A stretch of 10,933 nucleotides of DNA, from the NCBI GenBank assembly GCA_027310735.1, contig DAIDAH010000079.1, forward strand, positions 1-10,933, in the 5' to 3' direction. Position numbers and translations under genes: made by a program. Below the pieces are notes generated by a model, which was not told where the DNA came from, made no database searches, and was given only the letters and a program-made list of their open reading frames with translations. Positions 1-6,838 of this stretch are shown here, one piece after another; the stretch's first letter is position 1, and the number at the start of each line of letters is the position of its first letter. This DNA comes from Methylotenera sp. Its GTDB lineage: Bacteria > Pseudomonadota > Gammaproteobacteria > Burkholderiales > Methylophilaceae.

Positions 1-492
1 GTGAACACTACCGTGAATGGCTTGGGTGAGCGGGCAGGTAATGCGCCGTTGGAAGAGGTGGTCATGGCTTTGTGGCGCATCCATAGCGTGGATATGGGTG
101 TGAATATGCAGCGATTTCCTGCGATTTCAAGGTTGGTGGCAGAGGCTTCCGGTCGAGTGGTGGCGGCTAACAAAAGCATCGTTGGTGAGGCTGTGTTCAC
201 GCATGAATCTGGTTTGCATGTCGATGGCTTGTTAAAAGACTCCGCGACTTATGAAAACTTTGACCCTGCACAGGTGGGGCGAGATCGCCGTTTGGTGCTT
301 GGCAAGCATTCTGGTAGCCATGGCGTGAAGTATGCCTACGCGCAATTAGGTATTCAGTTGCGAGAAGACGAAACCCCAAAAGTATTAGCGCTAGTGCGTG
401 AGTTTGCCAGCAACACCAAACGCAATCCGCAGGCAGATGATTTGATGCAGTTGTATCTAGACACGATATTGACGCCTTCAGCCAGACAATAG
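1..492 (+). CDS. nifV: Homocitrate synthase NifV, C-terminal part (5' end outside window)
   Basis: NifV condenses acetyl-CoA with 2-oxoglutarate to homocitrate, the organic ligand of the nitrogenase FeMo-cofactor. Only the last 163 residues are present; full-length family members are about 380 residues, so the gene starts upstream. The GTG at base 1 is simply an in-frame valine codon. What is visible is the end of the catalytic barrel and the C-terminal region typical of the homocitrate/isopropylmalate synthase family: NGLGERAGNAPLEEV near residues 7-21, HESGLHVDGLLKD at about 68-80, and LGKHSGSHGVKYA at about 100-112. These resemble NifV more than LeuA, and the neighbouring nifW and fix genes support the nitrogenase role. 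It ends at TAG 490-492, about 20 bases before a palindromic repeat. Confidence 0.93.
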   Translation: MNTTVNGLGERAGNAPLEEVVMALWRIHSVDMGVNMQRFPAISRLVAEASGRVVAANKSIVGEAVFTHESGLHVDGLLKDSATYENFDPAQVGRDRRLVLGKHSGSHGVKYAYAQLGIQLREDETPKVLALVREFASNTKRNPQADDLMQLYLDTILTPSARQ

Positions 493-512
493 GGATGCAG
501 TAGGTAAATTTT

Positions 513-608
513 CCCCTCCCCAAAGTAAGGGGAGGGTTAGGGTGGGGGTGGAAAATTGGTACTTCCACAAATTCACCCCCATCCCAGCCTTTCCCCTTGG
601 AAGGGGAA
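513..608. repeat. GC-rich palindromic intergenic repeat, family 2, copy 1
   Basis: A three-hairpin non-coding element. The 5' hairpin is CCCTCCCC (514-521) with GGGGAGGG (529-536); the 3' hairpin is TTCCCCTT (591-598) with AAGGGGAA (601-608). Between them GGGTGGGGGTG (540-550) roughly pairs with CACCCCCATCCC (574-585), and the middle holds GTGGAA (548-553) facing TTCCAC (563-568). A second copy with the same outer parts lies at 7149-7250. It resembles MITE/REP-like dispersed palindromes. It starts about 20 bases after nifV, so it may act as a transcription stop or mRNA-stabilising structure; that role is inference. Confidence 0.8.
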
Positions 609-672
609 GGAGTGTAGAGATTGCTGCTATGGGTGACTTATGGCGTTTAGGCACAAATGCCACTCCACCAAA

Positions 673-706
673 CCTTCATATTTGTTGAAGGCCATTTAAT
701 TTTTTA
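673..706 (+). terminator. Possible weak terminator-like hairpin upstream of nifW
   Basis: CCTTCA (673-678) pairs with TGAAGG (686-691) around a seven-base loop. A T-rich stretch follows (695-706) but is not directly adjacent to the stem. With a six-pair stem and a displaced T tract, this is a weak candidate for termination of transcripts coming from nifV, or merely local structure in an AT-rich leader. Confidence 0.3.
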
Positions 707-763
707 CGGTTTTAAATGTTTTAAATAATGATTTTTTCACCAACTTTAAAGATTGGAACAAAT

Positions 764-1096
764 ATGAGCACGCTATTTAACACCATGCAGAAATTTTCAG
801 CCGCAGAAGAGTTTTTAGATTTCTTAGGCGTGGATTATGTCCCGCAAGTGGTGCAGGTCAATCGCCTGCATATTCTAAAGCGTTTTCAGCAGTATCTTGG
901 GCGTGACCCTGTGCCAGAAGGCTTGCCAGAGGCTGATGAGCGCGCTGCTTACAAGGATAGATTACAACAGGCATATCAGGACTTTGTGCAGTCTAACGCC
1001 GTGGTAGAGAAGGTTTTTAAAGTGTTTCAAGACAAAGCCGGCGTGCAAACTATCAGCGTGAATAAGCTGAAACAGTCACTTAGCGAACGTGAGTAA
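764..1096 (+). CDS. nifW: Nitrogenase stabilizing/protective protein NifW
   Basis: A 110-residue protein of the NifW family, which binds the MoFe protein during maturation and is reported to protect nitrogenase under oxygen stress. Family features include the N-terminal FSAAEEFLDFLGVDY block (about residues 10-24), the VNRLHILKRFQQYL helix (about 32-45) and the C-terminal VFKVFQDKAGVQTISVNKLKQSL block. The length is normal. The start is chosen at ATG 764, preceded by GGAA at 755-758, rather than the in-frame ATG at 728, which lacks a ribosome binding site and adds 12 atypical residues. No sigma-54 element is visible directly in front, so it may be read from a promoter upstream of the window together with nifV, through the repeat at 513-608. 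The gene ends only 8 bases before the NifA site that serves fixA. Confidence 0.93.
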   Translation: MSTLFNTMQKFSAAEEFLDFLGVDYVPQVVQVNRLHILKRFQQYLGRDPVPEGLPEADERAAYKDRLQQAYQDFVQSNAVVEKVFKVFQDKAGVQTISVNKLKQSLSERE

Positions 1097-1103
1097 CAGT
1101 GAT

Positions 1104-1119
1104 TGTCGGGTTTGCTACA
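1104..1119 (+). promoter_or_regulatory. NifA upstream activator sequence for the fixABCX operon
   Basis: The sequence reads TGT, ten bases, then ACA (TGTCGGGTTTGCTACA), an exact match to the TGT-N10-ACA consensus bound by NifA. Its first base lies 87 bases before the GG of the sigma-54 promoter at 1189-1205, a normal distance for DNA-looping activation. The intervening DNA (about 1138-1188) is very AT-rich, as expected for a bendable or IHF-bound spacer. A near-identical site lies in front of modE. Confidence 0.85.
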
Positions 1120-1188
1120 CAGCAAAAAGTCTTGTTGATAACTATATAACTTATTGAATATTAAATAAAAAATATAAATTATTTAGGA

Positions 1189-1205
1189 TTGGCATAAAGG
1201 TTGCT
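1189..1205 (+). promoter_or_regulatory. Sigma-54 (RpoN) -24/-12 promoter of fixABCX
   Basis: TTGGCATAAAGGTTGCT carries GG at 1191-1192 and GC at 1203-1204 with exactly ten bases between, and matches TGGCAC-N5-TTGCW at all but one consensus base. The transcription start would fall near 1215, about 35 bases before the fixA start codon. Together with the NifA site at 1104-1119 this indicates NifA-dependent expression during nitrogen fixation. Confidence 0.88.
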
Positions 1206-1248
1206 GATACAGGATCGTAAGACCTAAGGTTAATAAAACGGAGTTGAT

Positions 1249-2091
1249 ATGCATATAGTTGTTTGTATTAAGCAAGTACCTGATAGCGCGCAGATTCGCG
1301 TGCATCCAGTGACCAATACGATTATGCGTCAAGGCGTGCCTGCGATTGTGAATCCGTATGATCTGTTTGCACTTGAAGAAGCGTTAAGGTTAAAGGATGA
1401 ATACGGTGCGCGTGTGACGGTGCTGACGATGGGGCCACCAATGGCAGAAGCTGCATTGCGCAAAGCGATTTCATACGGTGCTGATGATGCGGTGTTGGTC
1501 ACAGACCGCGCCTTTGCTGGCTCAGACACTTTAGCGACCAGTTGTGCGCTGGCTTCTGCGATTACGCAAATACACAAAGATATGCCGATTGACTTGGTGT
1601 TTACTGGCAAGCAGACCATTGATGGCGACACCGCGCAAGTTGGCCCTGGCATTGCCAAGCGCTTGAATATGCAATTGCTGACATACGTCACCAAAGTGCG
1701 CTCAGTGGATTTGGAAAAACATGAAGTGGTTGTGGAGCGTCGTTCAGAAGGCGGCGTGCAGTTGCTCAACACCAGCACACCTAGCCTGATTACTGTGCTT
1801 GAAGGCACGAATGAAATGCGTTTTGCCACCATGGCAAATATGTTCAGAGCCTCACGTTACCCAGTCAAGGTTTGGAATCGTGAGCAGGCCGGTATTGAAG
1901 ATGTGGCTACTGTAGGCCTGAAAGGCTCGCCAACTGTGGTTTCTAAAGTATTTGCCCCTACGCCACGTGCGGTGAAGGCTGAGATTATTCAGTGTGAAAG
2001 CAATGATCCTAAGGATTTAAGCGTCACTTTGCTGGCTAAGGTGTTTGCCAAGTATCCGAAGTTAGAAAAAGAAATCGCCAAAAGCGCTTAA
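1249..2091 (+). CDS. fixA: Electron transfer flavoprotein beta subunit FixA
   Basis: FixA is the ETF-beta-type subunit of the FixABCX complex, which oxidises NADH and bifurcates electrons: one goes to quinone, one to a low-potential ferredoxin or flavodoxin serving nitrogenase. The 280 residues form one ETF beta domain, beginning MHIVVCIKQVPDS, with the flavin/nucleotide-binding stretch GKQTIDGDTAQVGPG at 120-134 and the ETF-beta signature VERRSEGG at 162-169. The length is normal for FixA. ATG 1249 is preceded by GGAG (1240-1243) at five bases. It is the first gene behind the NifA/sigma-54 promoter. Unusually for a gene whose product forms a heterodimer with FixB, it is separated from fixB by 152 bases holding a large palindromic element that begins inside its stop codon. 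Confidence 0.95.
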   Translation: MHIVVCIKQVPDSAQIRVHPVTNTIMRQGVPAIVNPYDLFALEEALRLKDEYGARVTVLTMGPPMAEAALRKAISYGADDAVLVTDRAFAGSDTLATSCALASAITQIHKDMPIDLVFTGKQTIDGDTAQVGPGIAKRLNMQLLTYVTKVRSVDLEKHEVVVERRSEGGVQLLNTSTPSLITVLEGTNEMRFATMANMFRASRYPVKVWNREQAGIEDVATVGLKGSPTVVSKVFAPTPRAVKAEIIQCESNDPKDLSVTLLAKVFAKYPKLEKEIAKSA

Positions 2092-2194
2092 TTCCATGAC
2101 GTCTTGGACTGAATACTTTGTTGTCGAGCCTCGCCGTACTAGTTGTACTGTCTTCGGTTCTCCGTCGCGTCTTCAATCCAAGACGTCATGGAAT
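2091..2194. repeat. Palindromic element with perfect 18-bp arms, family 1, copy A (fixA-fixB)
   Basis: The left arm ATTCCATGACGTCTTGGA (2091-2108) is the exact reverse complement of the right arm (2177-2194). The left arm begins at the last base of the fixA stop codon. The 68-base core is itself an imperfect palindrome centred on GTAC-TAGTT-GTAC (2136-2148), and its right half (2133-2176) resembles the core of the element at 8442-8563. No T tract follows the stem, so it is not a standard intrinsic terminator. As RNA it would form a very stable hairpin after fixA that could attenuate read-through into fixB or protect the fixA mRNA 3' end; this is inference. Confidence 0.85.
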
Positions 2195-2243
2195 AGTGAT
2201 AGTGGTAGGTTCGTAAAAATGATTTTGAGAGAAGGATAATCCC

Positions 2244-3335
2244 ATGAGTGAAGTTCCCGCAGCTAAAAAGCCACTTGGTAAAAAGCGCATAGAGCTTGAT
2301 GACAGACTTAAAGCCTATAAAGGTATTTGGGTGTTTATTGAGCATGAACGCGGCAAGATTCATCCAGTTTCGCTAGAGTTGTTAGGCGAAGGCCGCAAGC
2401 TGGCAGATAACTTGGGTGTGGAGTTGGCAGGCGTTGTGATGGGCGTGCCAAACGAGACAACGCGCAGCTTTTGTAATGAAGCCTTTTTCCACGGTGCAGA
2501 CTTGTGCTACCTGATGGAAGACGAACTGCTTACAGATTACCGTAACGAACCATTTACCAAAGGCCTGACCGATTTAGTCAATAAATATCAGCCGGAGATT
2601 ATGTTGTTAGGCGCGACTACGCTAGGCCGAGATTTGGCTGGCAGTGTGGCAACTACGCTAAAAACTGGTCTGACGGCGGACTGTACCGAGCTGAATGTAG
2701 ACGTAGAAGCACGCAGCCTGTTAGCGACACGACCAACCTTTGGCGGCAGCTTGCTGTGTACGATTCAAACGCTGAATTACCGCCCGCAAATGGCGACGGT
2801 TCGTCCACGCGTGATGCCGATGCCGGAGAAAGATACATCACGTACAGGCCGAATTATCGAAGATAAGTTAGGCATGTTCGAGAAAGACATCATCACCAAG
2901 GTGCTGGAGTTTATTCCCGACGCGATGCAAGACAAACCACAATTGCCGTTTGCCGACATTATTGTGTCTGGTGGACGCGGCATGAAAAAGCCAGAGAACT
3001 TCAAATTAATTTGGGATTTGGCTGAAGTGTTAGGTGCAGAAGTAGGTGCTACTCGACCTGTTGTGCAGGCTGGCTGGGTAGATCTGGAGCGCCAAGTGGG
3101 GCAATCTGGTAAAACTGTGCGCCCTAAACTTTATATCGCAGTGGGGATTTCTGGTGCTATTCAGCATCGTGTAGGCATGGATGCTTCGGATGTGATTATT
3201 GCCATTAACAGTGATGCCAATGCGCCGATTTTTGACTTTGCACATTATGGCATTGTCGGTAACGCAATGACCATACTCCCAGCTTTGACCGAAGCGTTTA
3301 AAGCGCATCTCGCAACTGCAAGAAAGGCAGGTTAA
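2244..3335 (+). CDS. fixB: Electron transfer flavoprotein alpha subunit FixB
   Basis: FixB is the ETF-alpha-type partner of FixA; the heterodimer carries FAD and passes electrons to FixC and FixX. The 363 residues match the normal FixB length. After a charged N-terminal extension (about 1-25) comes the ETF N-terminal domain (about 27-215, with LLGATTLGRDLAGSVA at 121-136), then the C-terminal FAD domain (about 236-355) with VSGGRGMKKPENF at 241-253, VGQSGKTVRPKLYIAVGISG at 285-304 and AIQHRVGM at 305-312. ATG 2244 follows a good AGAAGGA site (2230-2236). Its own ribosome site allows initiation independent of fixA, which lies beyond the palindrome at 2091-2194. fixC follows after two bases. 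Confidence 0.95.
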   Translation: MSEVPAAKKPLGKKRIELDDRLKAYKGIWVFIEHERGKIHPVSLELLGEGRKLADNLGVELAGVVMGVPNETTRSFCNEAFFHGADLCYLMEDELLTDYRNEPFTKGLTDLVNKYQPEIMLLGATTLGRDLAGSVATTLKTGLTADCTELNVDVEARSLLATRPTFGGSLLCTIQTLNYRPQMATVRPRVMPMPEKDTSRTGRIIEDKLGMFEKDIITKVLEFIPDAMQDKPQLPFADIIVSGGRGMKKPENFKLIWDLAEVLGAEVGATRPVVQAGWVDLERQVGQSGKTVRPKLYIAVGISGAIQHRVGMDASDVIIAINSDANAPIFDFAHYGIVGNAMTILPALTEAFKAHLATARKAG

Positions 3336-3337
3336 TC

Positions 3338-4636
3338 ATGGCAGAAAAATTTGATGTAATCGTAGTCGGGGCTGGCCCTTCTGGTAATGCCGCTGCACTT
3401 AGGTTGGCTGAATCAGGGCTAAGCGTGTTGCAAATCGAGCGCGGTGAATCGCCTGGATCTAAGAATGTGCAGGGCGCGATTCTTTACTCTGATGCGCTGG
3501 AAAAGTTAATTCCTGACTTTAGAGACGATGCGCCACTAGAGCGGCACATTATTGAGCAGCGTATGTGGGTGCTGGATGACGATTCCTTTGTCGGCACGCA
3601 TTACCGTTCTGACAGTTTCAACAAAGAGCCGTACAACCGCTACACCATGATTCGCTCGCAGTTTGATAAGTGGTTTTCAGAGCGCGTGCAAAAGGCTGGC
3701 GCATTATTGATTTGCGAAACGACCGTTTCTCATCTGTTGCTGGATGGTCAGCGTGTGATTGGCGTGATGACAGACCGTCAAGGCGGTGAAATATATGCCG
3801 ATGCCGTGATTTTGGCCGATGGTGTAAATTCATTATTAGCCAAGAAAGCGGGTTTCCACCCCGAGTTAAAACCTAAGAACGTTGCGCTAGCCGTGAAAGA
3901 AATTCACTTTATGCCGCAAGAAGTCATCGAGCAACGCTTTGGTGTGAAAGGTGATGAGGGCGTGGTGATTGAGATGGTGGGCAAAATCACCAAAGGCATG
4001 ATGGGTACGGGCTTTTTATACACCAACCGTGAATCAGTCACTATCGGCGTTGGCTGTATGTTGTCCGACTTTAAAAATCAAAAAGTCACGCCTTACGAGT
4101 TGCTGGAACAAATGAAACAGCACCCATCTATCCAGCCAATGCTGGCAGGTGGTGAGATGAAAGAGTACACCGCACACTTGATTCCTGAAGGCGGCTTTAA
4201 TGCTATGCCAGATTTATACGGTGATGGCTGGATGATCGTCGGTGATGCAGGCATGTTTGTGAATGCGGTACATCGTGAAGGTTCTAACCTTGCCATGACG
4301 ACAGGTATGCATGCGGCAGATACTTTGATTGAGTTGAAAGCCGAAGGTAAAGAGTTTTCAAAAGCGAACCTGAAACGCTACAAAGCGCGCTTGGATGAAA
4401 GCTTTGTCATGAAAGACATGAAAAAGTACAAGAACATGCCAGAGGTGTTCCATACCAATCCACAGTTCTTTAATGACTACCCGGATTTAATCTCGCAAGC
4501 CGCGCGCACCATGCTGACGGTTGATGGCGTAGATAAGAAAACCAAAGAACGTGAAATTCGTAAAAGTTTCCGTCAACGTCGCTCACTGTTTGGCTTGATG
4601 GGCGATGCGTTCAAGTTATGGAGGGCATTGGAATGA
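3338..4636 (+). CDS. fixC: FixC flavoprotein (ETF-quinone oxidoreductase-like dehydrogenase)
   Basis: FixC is the ETF:quinone oxidoreductase-like flavoprotein of the bifurcating complex, associated with the cytoplasmic membrane and linked to the quinone pool. Its 432 residues agree with the family. The N-terminus has the Rossmann FAD motif VVGAGPSGNAAALRLAE (about 9-25) with GAGPSG at 11-16 and a ribose-binding acidic residue at E34. The second FAD motif, VGDAGMF, is near 301-307, inside a region conserved in geranylgeranyl-reductase/ETF-QO-type proteins. The C-terminus is basic, with KTKEREIRKSFRQRRS near 405-420. ATG 3338 lies two bases after the fixB stop, with AAAGG at 3323-3327, so translation is probably coupled. 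The stop overlaps the fixX start as ATGA (4633-4636), typical of a tightly co-expressed complex. Confidence 0.95.
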   Translation: MAEKFDVIVVGAGPSGNAAALRLAESGLSVLQIERGESPGSKNVQGAILYSDALEKLIPDFRDDAPLERHIIEQRMWVLDDDSFVGTHYRSDSFNKEPYNRYTMIRSQFDKWFSERVQKAGALLICETTVSHLLLDGQRVIGVMTDRQGGEIYADAVILADGVNSLLAKKAGFHPELKPKNVALAVKEIHFMPQEVIEQRFGVKGDEGVVIEMVGKITKGMMGTGFLYTNRESVTIGVGCMLSDFKNQKVTPYELLEQMKQHPSIQPMLAGGEMKEYTAHLIPEGGFNAMPDLYGDGWMIVGDAGMFVNAVHREGSNLAMTTGMHAADTLIELKAEGKEFSKANLKRYKARLDESFVMKDMKKYKNMPEVFHTNPQFFNDYPDLISQAARTMLTVDGVDKKTKEREIRKSFRQRRSLFGLMGDAFKLWRALE

Positions 4637-4923
4637 GTATCAAGGTTGAAGAGAAACTGTTTCAGAACCGCTACAAGGTTGATTCTGGACGCCCGCATAT
4701 CAGCATTATTGATGAAGATAAATGTCGCAATCAATGTGAAGCGCAAGCTTGTACCGTATGCTGCCCAGCCGCTTGCTGGACGATGGAAGGTAACGGTCAG
4801 GTCACTGTGATTAGCGATGGCTGTTTGGAATGCGGTACGTGTCGCATTATTTGTGACGAACATCAGAATGTCGCTTGGGAGTATCCACGAGGTGGGTACG
4901 GCATTTTGTTCAAATTTGGTTAA
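4633..4923 (+). CDS. fixX: Ferredoxin-like protein FixX
   Basis: FixX is the iron-sulfur subunit of FixABCX, thought to relay electrons between the flavins and the ferredoxin or quinone branch. The 96-residue protein has ten cysteines. C64-x2-C67-x2-C70-x3-C74 forms a canonical [4Fe-4S] site, and a second group (C31, C35, C40, C43, C44, C48) may hold a further cluster or a degenerate ferredoxin site. The C-terminus AWEYPRGGYGILFKFG is characteristic of FixX and ETF-QO ferredoxin domains. I place the start at ATG 4633, overlapping the fixC stop as ATGA and preceded by GGAGGG (4620-4625). The in-frame ATG at 4618 would sit on that ribosome site and add five residues. Confidence 0.94.
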   Translation: MSIKVEEKLFQNRYKVDSGRPHISIIDEDKCRNQCEAQACTVCCPAACWTMEGNGQVTVISDGCLECGTCRIICDEHQNVAWEYPRGGYGILFKFG

Positions 4924-4955
4924 TACAAGTTTGCGAATTAAGGTTCGGCTAAATC

Positions 4956-5171
4956 ATGCTAAAAAATATTGTGTTGGCAATTTTGGGGTTACGCAGCGCT
5001 GATTATGGTCATCGCTTGGCGGTGTCACATAGCTTGCATCAATGTGAGTCAGCGCCCAATCTGCGTGGCCGTCATCATCATGTGGAAATGCGTCGCTTCA
5101 GGAATTTGCGCTCAGTGCATAGCCAAACTAGCTGTGTGAGTTATGTGTTTTTGCACGATTTAGGTCATTAA
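4956..5171 (+). CDS. Small His-rich protein of unknown function between fixX and the flavodiiron gene
   Basis: A 71-residue predicted protein that I do not recognise. It starts with a short hydrophobic stretch (about residues 3-12), then is basic and histidine-rich: nine His in 71 residues, including HHH at 40-42 inside RGRHHHVEMRRFRNLR, plus two Cys (C30, C60). The composition would suit metal or nucleic-acid binding, but there is no recognised motif. ATG 4956 follows AAGG (4940-4943) at a rather long 12 bases. Support for it being real is positional: it fills the gap between fixX (32 bases upstream) and the next gene (3 bases downstream), and no competing ORF covers the space. A non-coding role for this stretch cannot be excluded. 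Confidence 0.6.
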   Translation: MLKNIVLAILGLRSADYGHRLAVSHSLHQCESAPNLRGRHHHVEMRRFRNLRSVHSQTSCVSYVFLHDLGH

Positions 5172-5174
5172 GAC

Positions 5175-6443
5175 ATGACGCAACCCGTTTGGCTATCAGA
5201 GCGCGTGCAATGGATAGGGGCTTTAGACCCCACCATGCGTAGCTTTGATATTGTGCTTAAAACGCCAAACGGCACTACCTATAACGCTTATGCGGTGCGT
5301 GGTAGTGAAGGCGTCGCGGTGATTGATACCGTGAAAGAAGCATGTGCCGAGCAGTTTTTTACGCGCTTGGAAGCAGTCGCCAGTTACGATGAAATTAAGG
5401 TGATTGTGTTGAATCACCTTGAGCCAGATCATACGGGCGCATTGCCAGAACTCATGCGCAGAGCACCACAGGCCAAGCTCTATATTTCGAAGTCCGCGCA
5501 ACTGATGCTAAAAGCGCTGCTGAATCAGCAAGACATTGATTACACGCCAGTCGGCACGAGTGATACGGTGAGTTTAGGTGACCGCACGCTCAGGTTTTTG
5601 CATACACCTTATTTGCACTGGCCGGATACGCAATGCACCTATCTTGAAGAAGAGTACATGCTGTTCTCTGGCGATGTGTTTGGTTGCCACTTCTGCGATG
5701 AACGCTTGTTTAACGACAAAGTGGGCGATTTTCGCTTTGCGTTTGAGTATTACTACGCCCACATCATGCGGCCGTTTCGCGAGCATGTGCTGAATGCCTT
5801 GGCCATACTTGAGCCGCTGCGCATGAATATTATTGCGCCTACCCATGGCCCGATACTGCGCGACCAGCCCAAGCGCTATATGCAGCGCTATCGCGAGTTG
5901 AGCGGCCAGCGTTTGCAAAGTGAAGTGAATGCAGATGAAAAGACGCTGGTGATTTTTTACATCAGCGCTTATGGCAGCACCACGCAAATGGCACAAATGA
6001 TACGTGCTGGCGCTGAACAAGTGGCTGGAGTACGCGCTTCGTTATACGACATGGAAGGCGGCGATGCTGATTTGTTTGTGGACTTGGTAGAAGATGCGGA
6101 CGGTATTTTGATCGGCTCGCCCACTATTAATGGCGATGCGGTTAAACCCGCGTGGGATTTGGTTTCATCGTTCGCCAAAATCAATGTGCGCGGCAAACTG
6201 GCTGGGGCTTTTGGCTCTTACGGCTGGTCTGGTGAAGCGGTGCGAATGCTTGAAGATAGGCTGCGTGGATTAAAAATGCGCCTGCCGCAATCCGGCGTAC
6301 GCATTAAATTGATTCCATCGTCAGAAGAGCTTGAGGAGTGTCGACGTTACGGGCAAGAAGCAGGCGAGCATCTGATGGGCGTAAATGCGCCGCGCGTGCT
6401 GGATATGGCTGATTTACTTGCTTCTAGGCAAGCACAAGTTTAA
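5175..6443 (+). CDS. A-type flavodiiron protein (FprA/ROO family), no rubredoxin domain
   Basis: A 422-residue flavodiiron protein; characterised members reduce O2 to water or NO to N2O in the cytoplasm. The N-terminal metallo-beta-lactamase-like domain (about 1-250) retains all six di-iron ligand positions of the family: H81-x-E83-x-D85 with H86 (HLEPDH), H148 (LHWPD), D167 (SGDVFG) and H224 (APTHGP). The C-terminal flavodoxin domain (about 256-405) starts with the FMN phosphate loop ISAYGSTTQMA near 263-273, with SPTINGDAVKP and GSYGWSGEAV further on. The protein ends without a rubredoxin module, so it needs a separate donor. Candidates are the ferredoxins just downstream or FixX. Its place in a NifA-driven operon suggests protection of nitrogenase from O2 or NO, or a redox role with FixABCX; this is inference. 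ATG 5175 follows the small ORF by three bases, so translation is likely coupled. Confidence 0.92.
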   Translation: MTQPVWLSERVQWIGALDPTMRSFDIVLKTPNGTTYNAYAVRGSEGVAVIDTVKEACAEQFFTRLEAVASYDEIKVIVLNHLEPDHTGALPELMRRAPQAKLYISKSAQLMLKALLNQQDIDYTPVGTSDTVSLGDRTLRFLHTPYLHWPDTQCTYLEEEYMLFSGDVFGCHFCDERLFNDKVGDFRFAFEYYYAHIMRPFREHVLNALAILEPLRMNIIAPTHGPILRDQPKRYMQRYRELSGQRLQSEVNADEKTLVIFYISAYGSTTQMAQMIRAGAEQVAGVRASLYDMEGGDADLFVDLVEDADGILIGSPTINGDAVKPAWDLVSSFAKINVRGKLAGAFGSYGWSGEAVRMLEDRLRGLKMRLPQSGVRIKLIPSSEELEECRRYGQEAGEHLMGVNAPRVLDMADLLASRQAQV

Positions 6444-6468
6444 TGCAATTCATTTTAGGAGCTGAAAG

Positions 6469-6828
6469 ATGGCTAAAGCAAAAGTAACATTTTCTGATGT
6501 CAACGTAACGGTTAATGTACCGGTTGGCACACGCATTATCGAGCTATCGGAGGCGGTGGGTTCTTATATTGCCTACAACTGTCGCGAGGGCGATTGCGGT
6601 GTATGTTTGTTTGAGGTAATTAAAGGTCAGGAAAATCTATCTCCAGTTTCCAAGGAAGAATCTAGTGTGATTCTGACACGCTTTCAGGAAATTATGGATG
6701 GCTGGCGCACCACTAAAAGCTTGGATGCTTTGCAGGAAAAAATGCAACGCGAAAACTTTATCGGCAAGCATTGCCGTTTAGCCTGCCAAACGCAAGTGTT
6801 CGGTGACGTCGTCGTCGCCCCTTTGTAA
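6469..6828 (+). CDS. [2Fe-2S] ferredoxin, plant/adrenodoxin-like fold, with internal insertion
   Basis: A 119-residue soluble ferredoxin and candidate electron carrier for nitrogen fixation. The cluster-binding loop is C38-x4-C43-x2-C46 (NCREGDCGVC), and the fourth ligand is most likely C106 in CRLACQT, with C102 an extra cysteine four residues before it. The N-terminal half is clearly paralogous to the next gene (TRIIELSEAVG against TRIVEVAEKVG). Relative to that paralog it carries about 25 extra residues between the cluster loop and the last cysteine (around 65-100, containing RFQEIMDGWRTTKSLDALQEK), a probable helical insertion that could be a docking surface. A good AGGAG (6457-6461) precedes ATG 6469. 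The next gene begins 10 bases after its stop. Confidence 0.9.
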   Translation: MAKAKVTFSDVNVTVNVPVGTRIIELSEAVGSYIAYNCREGDCGVCLFEVIKGQENLSPVSKEESSVILTRFQEIMDGWRTTKSLDALQEKMQRENFIGKHCRLACQTQVFGDVVVAPL

Positions 6829-6838
6829 GGAAAATATC

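Noticed and set aside
1..3. GTG at the first base as a true nifV start
   Set aside because: The protein begins in the middle of the conserved NifV sequence and is less than half the family length; the real start is outside the window.
728..763. Upstream ATG start for nifW
   Set aside because: No ribosome binding site, and the extra 12 residues do not look like NifW; ATG 764 has GGAA at a proper distance.
1126..1146. IHF binding site between the NifA site and fixA promoter
   Set aside because: On the reverse strand TATCAA matches the first half of the consensus, but the TTR end does not; only the general AT-richness supports bending.
4618..4632. Upstream ATG start for fixX
   Set aside because: It would overlap its own likely ribosome site GGAGGG (4620-4625); ATG 4633 gives the typical ATGA overlap and FixX length.
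4817..5002. 61-codon ORF overlapping the fixX 3' end
   Set aside because: It is an out-of-frame reading of fixX and the following spacer with no recognisable sequence.
5574..6020. 148-codon antisense ORF inside the flavodiiron gene, and other antisense ORFs in fixA, fixB, fixC and modE
   Set aside because: They lie opposite well-supported genes, have no family resemblance or ribosome sites, and follow from codon bias of the sense strand.
6803..6838. Upstream ATG start for the second ferredoxin
   Set aside because: It lies within the preceding ferredoxin gene; AAGGA before ATG 6839 and paralog alignment support the later start.
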